Notes: generated by a model not told the origin, from the sequence alone. A stretch of DNA of 64,000 bases from Diacronema lutheri (GCA_019448385.1 JAGTXO010000028.1:372001-436000), one strand, 5' to 3'; counted from the first letter of the stretch, positions 1-9,890 are shown. Numbers and translations are program-made.

Positions 1-1713
1 CGCTTCATCAGCTCATGGTGCACGCCGCCAAAGAGCGCGGCATTCTTGGTGAGCTCGCCAAGCCCCGCCTTCATCTGCGACTTGCCGAGCGACGCGTAGA
101 AGGACGTGTCCACGAGCACCATCGTCGGGCAGTGGTACAGGCCGACGATGTTCTTGTAGCCCGCGTGGTTGACCGCCTGCTTCTGCGAGGACGAGGCCGC
201 GTCGTGCGCGTTGAGGAAGGAAGTGGGCACCTGCGCGGGGGAAGTCCGGGGTGGGGTCCGGGGGGGGGGTCCGGGAAGGGGTCCGGGGGGGGGGGTCCGG
301 GTGAGGACGAGCAGGGCAGCGCGCGTATCAAGCCATCGCGGCGACAGCATCAGCGCAGGGAGGGTGCAGTAGGGTGCAGTAGGGTGAGAATGTGCAGGGG
401 GCAGTACGAGAGGGCAGTAGGGTGAGAAGCGGGCAGTACGAGGGCAGTAGGGGGGCAGTGACAGCAAGGGGCACGCACGCACCTGCACGAGCCGAATGCC
501 ACGGAAGAGCAGACCCGCGGCAAGGCCGTAGGTGTTGGACACGATGCCACCCCCGACAGGCATCATCACCGTCTTGCGCGAGCCGCCCATCTTGAGGAAG
601 GTCTCGAGAACGCCGTCGAGGGTCGAGACGGTCTTGGCCGCCTCGGTCAAGCCCATCACGTGCCGTTCAAAGGCGATACCCTGCTTACTCAGTTCGGCTT
701 CGAGGCGGTGACCGCAGTGTTTGGCCGTCATCTCGTCGTACCCGAGGAAGACCTGTGCCAGGCGGTGGGAAAGGGTTTGGGGTGTAGGGGGGGGGGGGGG
801 GGGGGGGGGGGGGGTTGAGAGCGTGGGGCAAACGCCGGCACGGTATGGCTGCAGCGGAGGGGGTGCGCCGCTCGACTTTGAAACAACCCCCCCCCCCCCC
901 CCCCCCCCTCCAGCCAAGGCGGGCGCACCGCCCAGCCGCACCGCTGCAGACGAGCACGGGCTGCATCCGCAATGCCTCTGCGCCCGATGGCCGCCCCAGC
1001 CGCACGGCGCTCAAAAAAAGTCGCGCGCCCATTACTGCGCCGCCGCGCACTGCGGCGGTGCGGGCACTGAGCCGCGCGGCGCGCGGCGCGCGGCGCGCAG
1101 TGCGCGGCGGCGCGCGGCGCGAGGCGTTCGGCAAGGCGTGCGTCGGGGCGGAAGCTCCACACGCGCGACGCGCCGAGCTCGGCGGCGACGGCTGCACGCG
1201 CTCCCAGGGCAAGGCACGGCAGGGCACAGCCCGCAGCGCGGCTGCACGCGTGCCGCGCAGCGCACCTTGTCGAGGTCGAGCTTCTTCAGCTCGCCGACGA
1301 GCTCGGGCAGCTTGTTGTACCCGAGGTACACGGGGTAGGTATGATCGCCAATGTGCATCGTGAGCTCCTTCACCCCGTTGGGCAGCTGCTTGGACTCGAG
1401 CTTATGCTCGCGCGCCGTCTGGGAACGCGCGCGCGGCGCCGTGCGCGCGTTGGCGTGAGCGGCGCGCGCGGCGCGCTGGAGGCGCATCGGCGGCACTCGA
1501 GCGTGGCCACGCGCACAGCGCAGCTGCGCGCGGCTGCGCGCCGGCTCCGCGCGACGACGCGCGCGCTGCCCGGGCCAACGTGCACGCCACACGCCGGCGC
1601 GGCCGGCCGACGCGCGCGCGCGCGCGTCTGGCGTGCGCGGGGACGGCGTGCGGCACCACCTTTTGCAGGAAGTCCTTGTTGTCCATCTCGGCCGGGATGT
1701 GCAGCGGCGCCAT
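1..1713 (-). CDS. Sugar-phosphate cyclase of the dehydroquinate-synthase fold (3' part outside window)
   Basis: Four exons on the minus strand: 1713-1660, 1418-1266, 752-483 and 230-1, running off the left edge. All joins are phase 0 and every intron is GT-AG. About 235 residues are visible. The glycine loop reads MPVGGGIVSNTYGLAAG, the equivalent of the NAD-binding loop of AroB-fold enzymes. It is followed by a substrate/metal region with AHDAASSSQKQAVNH and then GLGELTKNAAL. The family converts a sugar phosphate to a carbocycle using NAD and a divalent metal. The HDxxxSxxKQAVN signature recalls 2-deoxy-scyllo-inosose-synthase-like cyclases more than classical AroB (VDSSVGGKTGIN), so the substrate may not be DAHP. 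No plastid leader is obvious before the chosen ATG, which gives MAPLHIPAEMDNKDFLQK. The gene is divergent from RNASEH2B. Family confidence is high; the exact substrate is unknown. Confidence 0.82.
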
Positions 1714-1873
1714 GGGGCTTGCGAGCTGGTGGGGGCGTGGGCGGGGCACTCGCGGTCGAGCACGCCACCTGTGTCTAGACCAGCGCTGAGCGAGGATGTA
1801 TCGAAGGTCTCCAATCGCGTTTCGCCGTAGAATCGCCTTTTGAAAACGGCGCGTTCGCGCTCAAAGTCAGTGA
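1714..1873. promoter_or_regulatory. Shared divergent promoter between cyclase and RNASEH2B
   Basis: The 160 bp between two head-to-head start codons is less GC-rich than the flanking introns and contains TTTTGAAAACG and CAATCGCG stretches. No TATA box is evident. The promoter role is inferred from gene orientation only. Confidence 0.4.
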
Positions 1874-3356
1874 ATGGCGGAGCACGTCGTCGTCCTGGGT
1901 GGTGGTGATCGCGGCGCGGCGCCGCCGCGCACGATCGCGACCGCCTCGCTGCCGCACCCGCGCTCGGGCGAGCACTCTTCATACCTCCTCGTTGACGGCG
2001 CGCCGTACGAGCTGCAGCGCGTCAGCGCGGCCGGCGGTGGCTCGGGGCCCGGCGGCGCGGAGGGCGCGGCGGACGGCTCGTGGCTGCTCGCTGGCCCAGA
2101 TTCGGTGCAGGAGGGTGCGCGCACGCCGCGCGCCGCATGCCGGGCCCACCCATTGCCGCCGTGTGCCCGTGAGCGCGCCGTGCGCCCATGTGCGCCGCGC
2201 GCGCGCGCGCGCTCCGCGTCCCCGGCCGCGGCGCGCCCACCGCAGACGGCTCGCTGCTCGTCGCCTCGCCAATCGACCCGACCTTCTTCGTGCTCTCGCG
2301 GCTCTTCGCCGCGCGCGCGGCGCGCGCCGCATCGACGCACGGCGGCCGGCGCGAGCGCGCGGGCGACGAGCCGGCGCGGCCCCTCTACGAGCCGCTGTCC
2401 GACCTCCTGACAAACCTCGACTGCCCCGCGCTCTGCGCGCTCGCGCACGCGCCGGGCATCGGCGCTCGGCTCGCGCCCGCGTGCGACGTCAACGCAAAAT
2501 ACGCCGACGTCCTCGTCCGTTTCGACGAGGCCAAGGCGCTCCGCTGGCTGCGCGCCAAAGTCGCGCAGATCCAGGCGCGCAGGCCGCCGCTCCTTGTGGG
2601 CGACGAGGCGCGCACTCACGTCGTCTGCGCGGGCACGCTCGACGAGCATGCGCCCGCGCTGCGCGCCGGCGCCGGCGGAGCTGGCACCTTCGCCGCCCGT
2701 CCGGACGCCTCCGGCGCCGCGCCCGACGCGGCGCGCGCCGCGCGTGAGGCGGTGATCGGTGCGCGCGCGGCGGTCAGCGACCTGTCGGCGCTAGCGCTCC
2801 TCGCGGAGTACGTGCGCGACGACGCGCTGCAGCTCGTCGCACAGAGCTACGGGTGCGCGCGCGCGCGACCTCGTGGCGCGCGCGCCGCGCGGCGTCGGGT
2901 GCTCGCCATCGCGCCGTGCGCGCCGGCGCTGCGGCTGGGCGTGAGCGCAGCTGCGCCACCTGACCGCTCGCCACGCGCCGTGCGCGCCGCCGCCGCGCGC
3001 GCGCACCTCGCAGCTTGTCGGTCGCCCAGGTACGCGCGGAGGCGGCCGAGCCCACACCACACGCGCCGCCCTGCCTCGCGCCGCGTGTGCCGCGAGAGGC
3101 GGCGGGCGAAACGGGGCCCGACGAGGCCTCCTGCGCGGCTGCGGACGCTGCGGACGCTGCGGCGGCGGCTGCGGACGCTGCCCGCGCAAAGGTCGGGAGC
3201 GCACCGGCCGGGGCGGCCGCGGGCTCGGCGCGCCCTTTCGGCACCGGCAACGCGCCTGCGGCGAAGAAGGCGCGCGTCGCGCCGGCGATCGCGGCGCTCG
3301 CCAAGACGGACGTGCGTCGCATGCAGCCGCTCACCTCCTTCTTCGCCAAGAAGTGA
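1874..3356 (+). CDS. RNASEH2B: Ribonuclease H2 subunit B
   Basis: Exons are 1874-2114, 2246-2852 and 3014-3356, totalling 396 codons plus stop; joins are phase 1 and phase 2. RNase H2B is the scaffold subunit of the heterotrimer that removes ribonucleotides from DNA in the nucleus. Family landmarks are DGSLLVASPIDPTFFVLSRL (the conserved D-G-S...TPVDP block), a DVNAKYADVLVRFDEAKALR segment followed by RWLRAKV, and a C-terminal PCNA-binding PIP box MQPLTSFF followed by AKK at the very end, as in animal RNASEH2B. The first exon join recreates the D of DGS, which supports the splice site. Introns are short (131 and 161 bp), very CG-rich and start GTGCGC. The middle linker is Ala-rich. Confidence is high. 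Confidence 0.9.
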
Positions 3357-3495
3357 GGCGCCGCGCTGCGCTTGCTTCCCTGACGCGCACGGGCGTGAGA
3401 CTTGGTTGCCGGGCGCCGGCCTGCCGCGCAAGTCTGACTGGCGCTGTCAAAAGTCAAACGTCGTGATGTCTGAGGCGATGACACTCCCCGACCCG

Positions 3496-4393
3496 TCACT
3501 TGTGCCTGCGGATGAGCTTCGCGAGCAACTGCGTGTCAAAGTCGCGCCGCTCGGCAAAAGGCTCGCACCCGTGGATGGCGAGCGGCTGCGCGCTCTCCAC
3601 GCGCTGCGGCGGCTTGAGTAGGAAGACGGCCGTGCTGGTCTTCAGGTTCACCTGCGAGACGCGCGGTGGGGCGCGACGTCGCACATAGGGCACGCGGCAC
3701 GGATGCGGAGTGGATGGGCACGGGTCGGTCGGCAGGCGCGCGTGCACGGGCGTCGACCGCGCAGCGCAGCCTCAGGTGGCGGGGAGGGGGAGGGAGAGGG
3801 TGGGGGCTCGCTCGTTCCGCTTGCCAAGCACTCGCCGCGCGCACCTGCGCCCACGGCGGCGTGCGGACGCGCGGATCGAAGAGCGCGTGCTTCGCCTCGC
3901 GCGTCGGAGCGCTCTGCTCGTTCGGCATGCCGGACTCCTCCGAGACGGCGGAGACCAGGTCGGACAACTCCGACAAGGACGCGCTCTCGATCGCGTCGAG
4001 CGCATCGGCATGGCGGCGGGCGCGCGCCGCGTTGACGCGTACGCCGCGCGCACCCGTTTGACTCTCGGGGGTGACGAGTGCCGCAAGCCGCTCGAGACTG
4101 AGCGCGTCGCGATGCGCGGCGGCCGCGGCCGAGCGCGAGCGGGCGGCAGCGCTCGTCGGCGCCGCGGCGCCGGATGGCAGGTCGACGAGCTCGTCGTCCG
4201 CGTCGGCCCACGGCAGGTCGTGCAGGTCATCCACTGGCCCTAACTCAGAGCCCCCGCTCGGCGCGTGCGCCCAGCGCGCCGCCGCCGCCGTCCGCGCGCA
4301 ACGGGCTCGAGACGTGCTCAGGCCGCGCAGCATCGTGGGGTGTCCGAGTGTCGGGAAGCCGGACTCGGAATCGCACGGGAAAGGCCGTTCCAT
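3496..4393 (-). CDS. Unrecognised two-exon protein, about 234 aa
   Basis: Exons are 4393-3845 and 3651-3496 (183 + 51 codons, phase 0; donor CAG/GTGCGC, acceptor CTCGCAG). The N-terminal half contains an acidic patch (ADADDELVDLP) and Ala/Arg-rich helix. The conserved-looking C-terminal part includes LFDPRVRTPPWAQ joined across the intron to VNLKTSTAVFLLKPPQRVES, and ends IRRHK. I do not recognise the family. It converges on RNASEH2B (140 bp apart). If the first ATG is used, its start codon overlaps the ATG of the ankyrin gene on the opposite strand within one CCATGG. An internal ATG near 4332 is an alternative start. Confidence 0.55.
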
Positions 4394-6758
4394 GGCGGGA
4401 GAATCGCGTACTCTACGCCGGGTGCCCAGGCCGCTCTTCGCGCTCCTCGCCGATACGCGCGTTGGCGGCGACGTTGGCCTGTGCTTGCATCTCGCGGCGC
4501 GCGTGGATGACGCGCGTAGCGTCGCGCTGCTCGCAATCGAGCTCGCGCGCGCCGGCCGCTCGGTGAACGTGGCCGACAGTACGGGCGCCACGCCCTTGCA
4601 CGTAGCGGCTGCCGTGGGCTCGACGCTGGCAGCTCAAGTGCTGCTGCTCGCGCGCGCCGACCCGACGGCGCGCGCGGTGGACGGCCAGACGGCCGCGGAG
4701 GTTGCTGCGGAGCACGGGCACGCGCAGCTCGTCGCGCTGGTGCTTCGCGCGCGGATGCTCGCCGATGAGCCCGCAGGAGCCGCCGCGCCGTCCCATCCTG
4801 CCGCCAAGCGCTGCGCGCTCACCGGCATCCAACTCGCGCCCGGCGCGGACGCATCACTTGGGATCGGACCGCGCCTCTGCGCGCAAGCCGCGCGCGTCAT
4901 GCTGCTGTGCGAACGACACGCGCAGGGCGCAACTCGAGCAATGGCGCCGCACGAGGGCCCTAGCGCTGCACGCGAGGCGGAACCGCGGGGAGTGCGCGAG
5001 CACGCGGCGGCGGTGGCGGCAGCGCGCGAGCTCGCAGCAGCGGAGGCGGCAGGGCACGTTGATGCACGGGCACGGGCGCTGGAGGTGGCGAACGCTGAGG
5101 CGCGCGAGCGGGCGGCTGCCGACGCGCGCACCCGGGAGCAGGCCGCGGTGGCCGCTCAGGCAGGCGCGCGCGGAAAAGCGCGGGCAGCGGCGGACGCCGA
5201 AGCGCACGCGCGCGCCGGGAACGAGGCGCGTGCGGCGGCCGATGCTGCTGCACGCGAAGCGCAGGCGACGGCGCACGCACCGTCGGCCTCGGCCGCCCGT
5301 GCGGTGGCCATGGCGGACGACGCGGCGCTGGCGGCGCTCGCTGCGCAAACGGTGGCGCACGCGCCCCGCTCGGCGTGGCTCTGCCCACGCACTGCGCTCG
5401 GTGCGCTCGACGGCGCACCGGGCGCACACGCCGACCACAGCTCGCGCGCCGCCGCGCCCCGATGCGCAGAGCGCCCGTCGCATCCGTCCGAGCGCGCGCT
5501 CAGCACAGCCGAGCACGCGGAGCTGGACGCGCAGGCGGCGCAGCTCGCGTGCGCCGTCGCTGCTGCCACCTCGGCGAGCACCGCGGCGGCCAACCTTGCG
5601 GCGGCCACCGCCGAGCAGCCGCGGCCAACGTCGCCGCGCGGGCACTTCGTCTCCAAGCTGCCGGCGCTCATGATCACCGCCGCGGCGCTTGACGCGTGCG
5701 CGACGGCGAGCGTGCCACCGCCCGCGTCGCCCACGCCACCCGTCACATGCGAGCCCAACACGCCGCTCGCACGCACGCCGCTGCACCGCGCGGCGTCGCC
5801 CACCTGGTCGCGCGCTGCGTGCGCGCACGGTCGGCCTGGCCGATCGCCCGCCTCGACGGCGACGGCGACGCCGAACAACTCGTCCCCACCCAACCCGGCT
5901 TCGCCTGCTCGCTCGTCGCCCGCCACTGGCCGCCCGTTCGCGCGCGGGTCGACGCGCCCCGCGGTGGCGCGCGAGCGCGGCGCGGGCGGCGCGTGGCGCG
6001 AGGTGGGCTCGCCGCTCGGCGAAGGGTGCGTGCGTGCGCCGCGGCCGCGCGATCCGGAGGGCCCGAACGCTCGTCGGGCGGACGCCGACGTGCCCGGGCC
6101 CGCTAGCTTGAGCGCGAGCCGGCGCGCGCGCGGTGCAGCCGCCGAGCAGGACAACAGTGACGACGGTTGCAGGGACACGCGCGCGATGCTGACGACGGCC
6201 GAGCCGCCGGTCGAGACGCGCGAGACGCGCCGCGCGTCGTCGCCGAGCTCGCAGGCGCCCTTCGTGCGGCGCGGCGCTCACCAACAGCACGGCCAGACGC
6301 CGCGCGAGGACCAGCTGCCCGCGAACGGTGCGGCGCTGCGCGCGCGCGACGGCGGCGATTGGGCGCACCGCTCGTCGCACGACCACCACCCGCGCCTTCC
6401 CGACGCGCGAACGACGCCGTCGCTGCCGCGGCCGACGATCCGAGACGCGCCCGCATGCGAGTACGCCGCCGCCGCCTCTGCCTTTGCGGACGGCGCGGAT
6501 GGCGAAGGCACCGGCGCGCGCGCGCGAGAGTCGGCCGCGCAGTCGCGCCTGGCGCGCGCGTCGTCCGCGCCGAGCGTCAACGAACTCGGCGCGGCGGGCG
6601 CGCTGCGTGTGGCCGAGACGGGCGCAGACGGCCAGCCGCGCAAGCCAGGACCTGCGCTCGCCGCCGCGCTCGCCGCTGAGCGCCTCGCGTCGATGGCGCT
6701 CGCCGGGATGCTCGGGCCGCTGTCGGACGGCTCGCTGCGCTGCGAGGGCCGGCCATGA
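4392..6758 (+). CDS. Ankyrin-repeat, alanine-rich coiled-coil protein (3' end abuts retroelement)
   Basis: Single open frame of 788 codons from ATG 4392. Residues about 57-122 hold two ankyrin repeats, with VNVADSTGATPLHVAAA and DGQTAAEVAAEHGHAQLVAL as diagnostic cores. A short Cys/His segment follows, then a long Ala/Arg/Glu-rich stretch (about residues 190-330) likely to be helical or coiled coil, and a Pro/Ser/Arg-rich disordered tail. Ankyrin repeats mediate protein binding; the partner is unknown. The frame stops at 6756-6758, exactly where reverse-transcriptase coding begins in another frame, so the native C-terminus may have been replaced by element insertion. The last residues (SLRCEGRP) may therefore not be original. 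Confidence 0.65.
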   Translation: MAGESRTLRRVPRPLFALLADTRVGGDVGLCLHLAARVDDARSVALLAIELARAGRSVNVADSTGATPLHVAAAVGSTLAAQVLLLARADPTARAVDGQTAAEVAAEHGHAQLVALVLRARMLADEPAGAAAPSHPAAKRCALTGIQLAPGADASLGIGPRLCAQAARVMLLCERHAQGATRAMAPHEGPSAAREAEPRGVREHAAAVAAARELAAAEAAGHVDARARALEVANAEARERAAADARTREQAAVAAQAGARGKARAAADAEAHARAGNEARAAADAAAREAQATAHAPSASAARAVAMADDAALAALAAQTVAHAPRSAWLCPRTALGALDGAPGAHADHSSRAAAPRCAERPSHPSERALSTAEHAELDAQAAQLACAVAAATSASTAAANLAAATAEQPRPTSPRGHFVSKLPALMITAAALDACATASVPPPASPTPPVTCEPNTPLARTPLHRAASPTWSRAACAHGRPGRSPASTATATPNNSSPPNPASPARSSPATGRPFARGSTRPAVARERGAGGAWREVGSPLGEGCVRAPRPRDPEGPNARRADADVPGPASLSASRRARGAAAEQDNSDDGCRDTRAMLTTAEPPVETRETRRASSPSSQAPFVRRGAHQQHGQTPREDQLPANGAALRARDGGDWAHRSSHDHHPRLPDARTTPSLPRPTIRDAPACEYAAAASAFADGADGEGTGARARESAAQSRLARASSAPSVNELGAAGALRVAETGADGQPRKPGPALAAALAAERLASMALAGMLGPLSDGSLRCEGRP

Positions 6759-9690
6759 TGAATTGCTTGACAGCCACGGCATCGCTGACATCGCGCGCCC
6801 GGAGGTGCTCGCGCAGATGGTGGCCAAGCACCCGGTGCGTGTTGAGAGCGTCGACGCTGTCCTCGACGGTGTGGATGACGCTCCGCACCTTCGGGTCCTG
6901 CCCGCCGACATCGAGACTGCTTTTCGCCACCTCGACACCGACAAGGCTGCTGGCGCGTCGGCTTGGCGCTTCGAGTACCTCACGGCGCTGGTGCCGACCG
7001 TGCCCTTCCCCTCTCTCGTCGCGGCCGATGCGGCGGCCGCCGGTGCGTACTTCGCGACGCGCTTTGCGAACGGCGCGCTGCCAGCTTGGTTCAACTTTGT
7101 CTTCTCGTCCGTGCGGCTGCTCGCCCTGCGCAAGCGCGCCCCGTCTGCTGACGAGGCGGAGGATGCTAGGCCGGTGGGCATTTCCTGCGCGCTCCGCCGG
7201 GCGGTGACGAAGGCGATCTTCGCGAACGCGTCTTTGAAGGAGACCTTCGCGGGCCACCTCGCGCCGCAGCAGCTTGGGGTGGCGGTCGCGGCGGGCGCCA
7301 CCAAACTCATCATCGGCCTGCGCGAGCTGCTGGACGCTGAGCTGAGCTTTGCCATCTTCACCCTCGACATCTCCAACGCCTTCAACTCCGTCTCTCGCGC
7401 AGCCGTCCTTCGCCAGCTGTCCGACGGCAGCGTCCCCGGCGAGATCCGCGCGCTCGCTCGCCTTGCGCACGCGACTCTCGGCCCGCAGGCGCCCGTCTTT
7501 GCCGGCGGCGGTAGCGGCGGCGCGCCCCTCACGCAGCTTCCCTTCCGAAGCTCGGAAGGCGTGCAGCAGGGCTCGGTGGAGGGCAGCTACTTCTTCGCGG
7601 TCGCCATCCAGCCCGCGCTCGTGGCCCTCGACGCCGAGCTCGCCGCGGTCGGTGGGGCCGCCCGCGCAGGTCATGACGACGTCTACGCCGTCGGCCCGCC
7701 CGCTCTCGTAGCCGCTGCGCTCTCGCGCTTCGAGGCTGCGCTCGCCGGCCTCGGCCTTCACGCCAATCTGGCCAAGTCGGCGTGCTGGATCGATCCGCGC
7801 AGCGCTGATGCGCTCGAGGGCTGCCGGGGGGCCGTTCCTCTCGGCTCGGTGGCGGACCCGGCCACTGGCGCTCTCCACTACGGCCTCAACATCTACGGCG
7901 TGCCGGTGGGCTCACCTGGCTACGTGGGCAGGACACTCGCGACCAAGACCGACGAGATCGCTGGCATCTCGAACAAGCTGATCACAACGCTCGGCTCGTC
8001 GGCCAAACAGTCGCTGTGGGTCCTCACCCGCCGCTCCACCATCTTCCGCTTCTCCTACTTGATCTCCCACTCGTACCTGTCAGACTCCCTGCAGGCCGCG
8101 GCTGCCTTCGACGACATCCTCGCCCGGCAGGCTACCGTCGCTCTCGGCGTCTCCGTCTCGACGGATGCCATCGCGAGCCGCCGGCTGCCGCTCCCGATTG
8201 CGATGCATGGCACCGGCCTGCGCAAGCAGGTCGACCTCGCTCCCGCCCTGATCTGGAGCGCCGCCAGCCTCGCCCTGCCGCACCTGCTCGACACGCGCGC
8301 CGCGGACGGCTCGGTCCTGGAGGCGGGCGTCCTCGACCGGCCTGCCATCGCGGCGCGCGTCGGGCACGACGCCTTCGCCGACATGGACGCGCACGGGTGG
8401 CGCTCGTTCCTCGCCTCGGGCTCGCGCCTGGGGCGCGATCTCGCCTCCGCCTGGCACGCCATGCAGGCCGAGCTCGGCGGCGGCCAGGGCGACACGGAAG
8501 TGCGCGTCCTCCGCCTGCCGCCCGGCTCCGTCGCGCCCGCCGCTCCCGCCGCCGGACGCCGGCCTAGCCTCTTGGCCGACATCACTGGCGACCGCGAGCG
8601 CTGCCGCTTCGACGTGCTCAACGCTGAGCACGCCGCCATGCCGCCGGGCTCGCGCCCACGCGGCCTCTGGTTTGGCCTCGGCAAAGAGAGCGGCCTCTTC
8701 CTCGAGGCACTGCCGCGAGCTTATGCCGCTTTCTCGCCGGCGGAGTGGGCCGAGGCGGTTGCGCGCTACTTGGGTCTGCCGAGCCCCGTGTGCGCGCAGC
8801 TCGCGGCGGCGGGCGCGCGCCTCGCGCGCAGCGGCAGCCAGCGCCCGATCCCGGTCGATGCGTTCGGCGACGCGCTCGCGGCGGCACCGGGCGTCGCCCA
8901 CGACCACGTCGCGAAGCTTCGCCACGACCCCGCTCTCAACCTGCTCGCCTCGCTGGCTCGCGGATACGCCGGGACCTACGCGCGGCGCGAGGACGCGGAC
9001 ATCTTTGGCTCCGTGCTCGCCGGCGTGCCGCCGGCCGGGCGCGCGGCCCTGCGGCGTCGGCGCGTGCCCACCGTCGATCTCGTCGTCGTGCTCAACGGTG
9101 CGGGCTCGGCCCCTCAGCTCGTGCAGACACTGTGCGAGCTCAAGTCGATCTCGTACTGCCCCACGCGCTACGGCCAGTCGGACACGCGCCGCTGCCAGGC
9201 CGCTGAGCGGCGGGCGGCGGCCGTCGGCGGCGAGCGGCGGCGTGCGTGCGCTCAACTCGACGAGGAGCTCTTCGGCATGCAGCCGGGCCAGGTGGGCCCG
9301 ATGCAGGCGCGCCTCAACTCGTTCCCGCCGATCCGCGCGCTGGTCATCGGCTCGTTCGGCGAGTGGTCGGCCGGCCTCGCCGACCTGCTCGCCACCTTCT
9401 CGCACATGGGCGCGGACGCGTGGATGGCGCGCATGGGCGCGCCCTCGCGCGACGTCGCCCGCGCGGCCCTCGAGCGCCACATGCGCCTCCAGCTCGCCGC
9501 GTGCGTCGTGCGTGGGCACGCGCAGCTCCTGCTCGCGCGCGCGCAGATGGCGCGCGGACAGGCGCCGCCGCACCGCCACGCGGCTCACGGCGTCCAGGCG
9601 GATGTGGACGCCTGCGGCGGTGTGGACGGCCTCTGCTTCCGGCGCGGCGACGGCGGCGGCGGCCGGCGGGGGCCGGCGAGGGGTGGCTAG
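6745..9690 (+). CDS. Reverse transcriptase with C-terminal PD-(D/E)XK-like nuclease region
   Basis: Continuous frame of about 980 codons in a different phase from the ankyrin ORF. RT landmarks in order: ARPVGISCALRRAVTKAIF; the palm-A motif TLDISNAFNSVSR (catalytic Asp); SSEGVQQGSVEGSYFFAVAI (the QG motif); then AGHDDVYAVG in place of the usual YxDD box. This resembles a protist RT family whose signatures include DFxNAFNSVSR and SSEGVQQGDPLGP. Towards the C-terminus VDLVVVLNG is followed about 20 residues later by LCELKSISYC, a plausible D...ExK core of a restriction-like endonuclease. That would fit a site-specific, R2-like insertion mechanism; the nuclease call is inference. There is no in-frame ATG near the start, as expected for a 5'-truncated copy. 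Confidence 0.75.
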   Translation, partial: RAGHDELLDSHGIADIARPEVLAQMVAKHPVRVESVDAVLDGVDDAPHLRVLPADIETAFRHLDTDKAAGASAWRFEYLTALVPTVPFPSLVAADAAAAGAYFATRFANGALPAWFNFVFSSVRLLALRKRAPSADEAEDARPVGISCALRRAVTKAIFANASLKETFAGHLAPQQLGVAVAAGATKLIIGLRELLDAELSFAIFTLDISNAFNSVSRAAVLRQLSDGSVPGEIRALARLAHATLGPQAPVFAGGGSGGAPLTQLPFRSSEGVQQGSVEGSYFFAVAIQPALVALDAELAAVGGAARAGHDDVYAVGPPALVAAALSRFEAALAGLGLHANLAKSACWIDPRSADALEGCRGAVPLGSVADPATGALHYGLNIYGVPVGSPGYVGRTLATKTDEIAGISNKLITTLGSSAKQSLWVLTRRSTIFRFSYLISHSYLSDSLQAAAAFDDILARQATVALGVSVSTDAIASRRLPLPIAMHGTGLRKQVDLAPALIWSAASLALPHLLDTRAADGSVLEAGVLDRPAIAARVGHDAFADMDAHGWRSFLASGSRLGRDLASAWHAMQAELGGGQGDTEVRVLRLPPGSVAPAAPAAGRRPSLLADITGDRERCRFDVLNAEHAAMPPGSRPRGLWFGLGKESGLFLEALPRAYAAFSPAEWAEAVARYLGLPSPVCAQLAAAGARLARSGSQRPIPVDAFGDALAAAPGVAHDHVAKLRHDPALNLLASLARGYAGTYARREDADIFGSVLAGVPPAGRAALRRRRVPTVDLVVVLNGAGSAPQLVQTLCELKSISYCPTRYGQSDTRRCQAAERRAAAVGGERRRACAQLDEELFGMQPGQVGPMQARLNSFPPIRALVIGSFGEWSAGLADLLATFSHMGADAWMARMGAPSRDVARAALERHMRLQLAACVVRGHAQLLLARAQMARGQAPPHRHAAHGVQADVDACGGVDGLCFRRGDGGGGRRGPARGG

Positions 9691-9890
9691 GCGTGTGTGG
9701 GTGTCCGCCCATGACGCGTCCTGCCACGTCCTTGCCGTCCCGGCCGTTCCCGCTGCCGGCGTGCACAGGGTCGACGCCCTGATTTCGGCCTGATGTTGCG
9801 TGCGCCCTTTCGCTCGCTCCGTTTGTCCAGCCTCGGCCCCGTGCACGCCCCTCCTGCTCACCCGCCTGTAAGCGTCGTTAGTATGAATAG
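6745..9890 (+). mobile_element. 5'-truncated non-LTR-type retroelement
   Basis: The element consists of the RT/endonuclease frame, a 3' untranslated stretch (9691-9868) and the terminal motif TAAGCGTCGTTAGTAT at 9869-9884. No upstream RT N-terminal region, LTRs or poly-A tail are visible. The left boundary is set where RT homology begins, inside the last codons of the ankyrin frame. A target-site duplication could not be identified by eye. The same terminal motif closes a second, shorter fragment at 11284-11298. Confidence 0.7.

Noticed and set aside
363-460. GTGCAGTAGGG-like repeats resembling the TGTAGGG units of the foldback
   Set aside because: They lie in cyclase intron 3, have a different unit and variable spacing, and show no TIR context.
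4854-7532. 892-codon minus-strand frame antisense to the ankyrin/RT region
   Set aside because: Arg-rich shadow of the plus-strand coding sequence; no recognisable motif.
8080-9861. 593-codon minus-strand frame antisense to the RT
   Set aside because: Mirror of RT coding, with the composition typical of antisense shadows.
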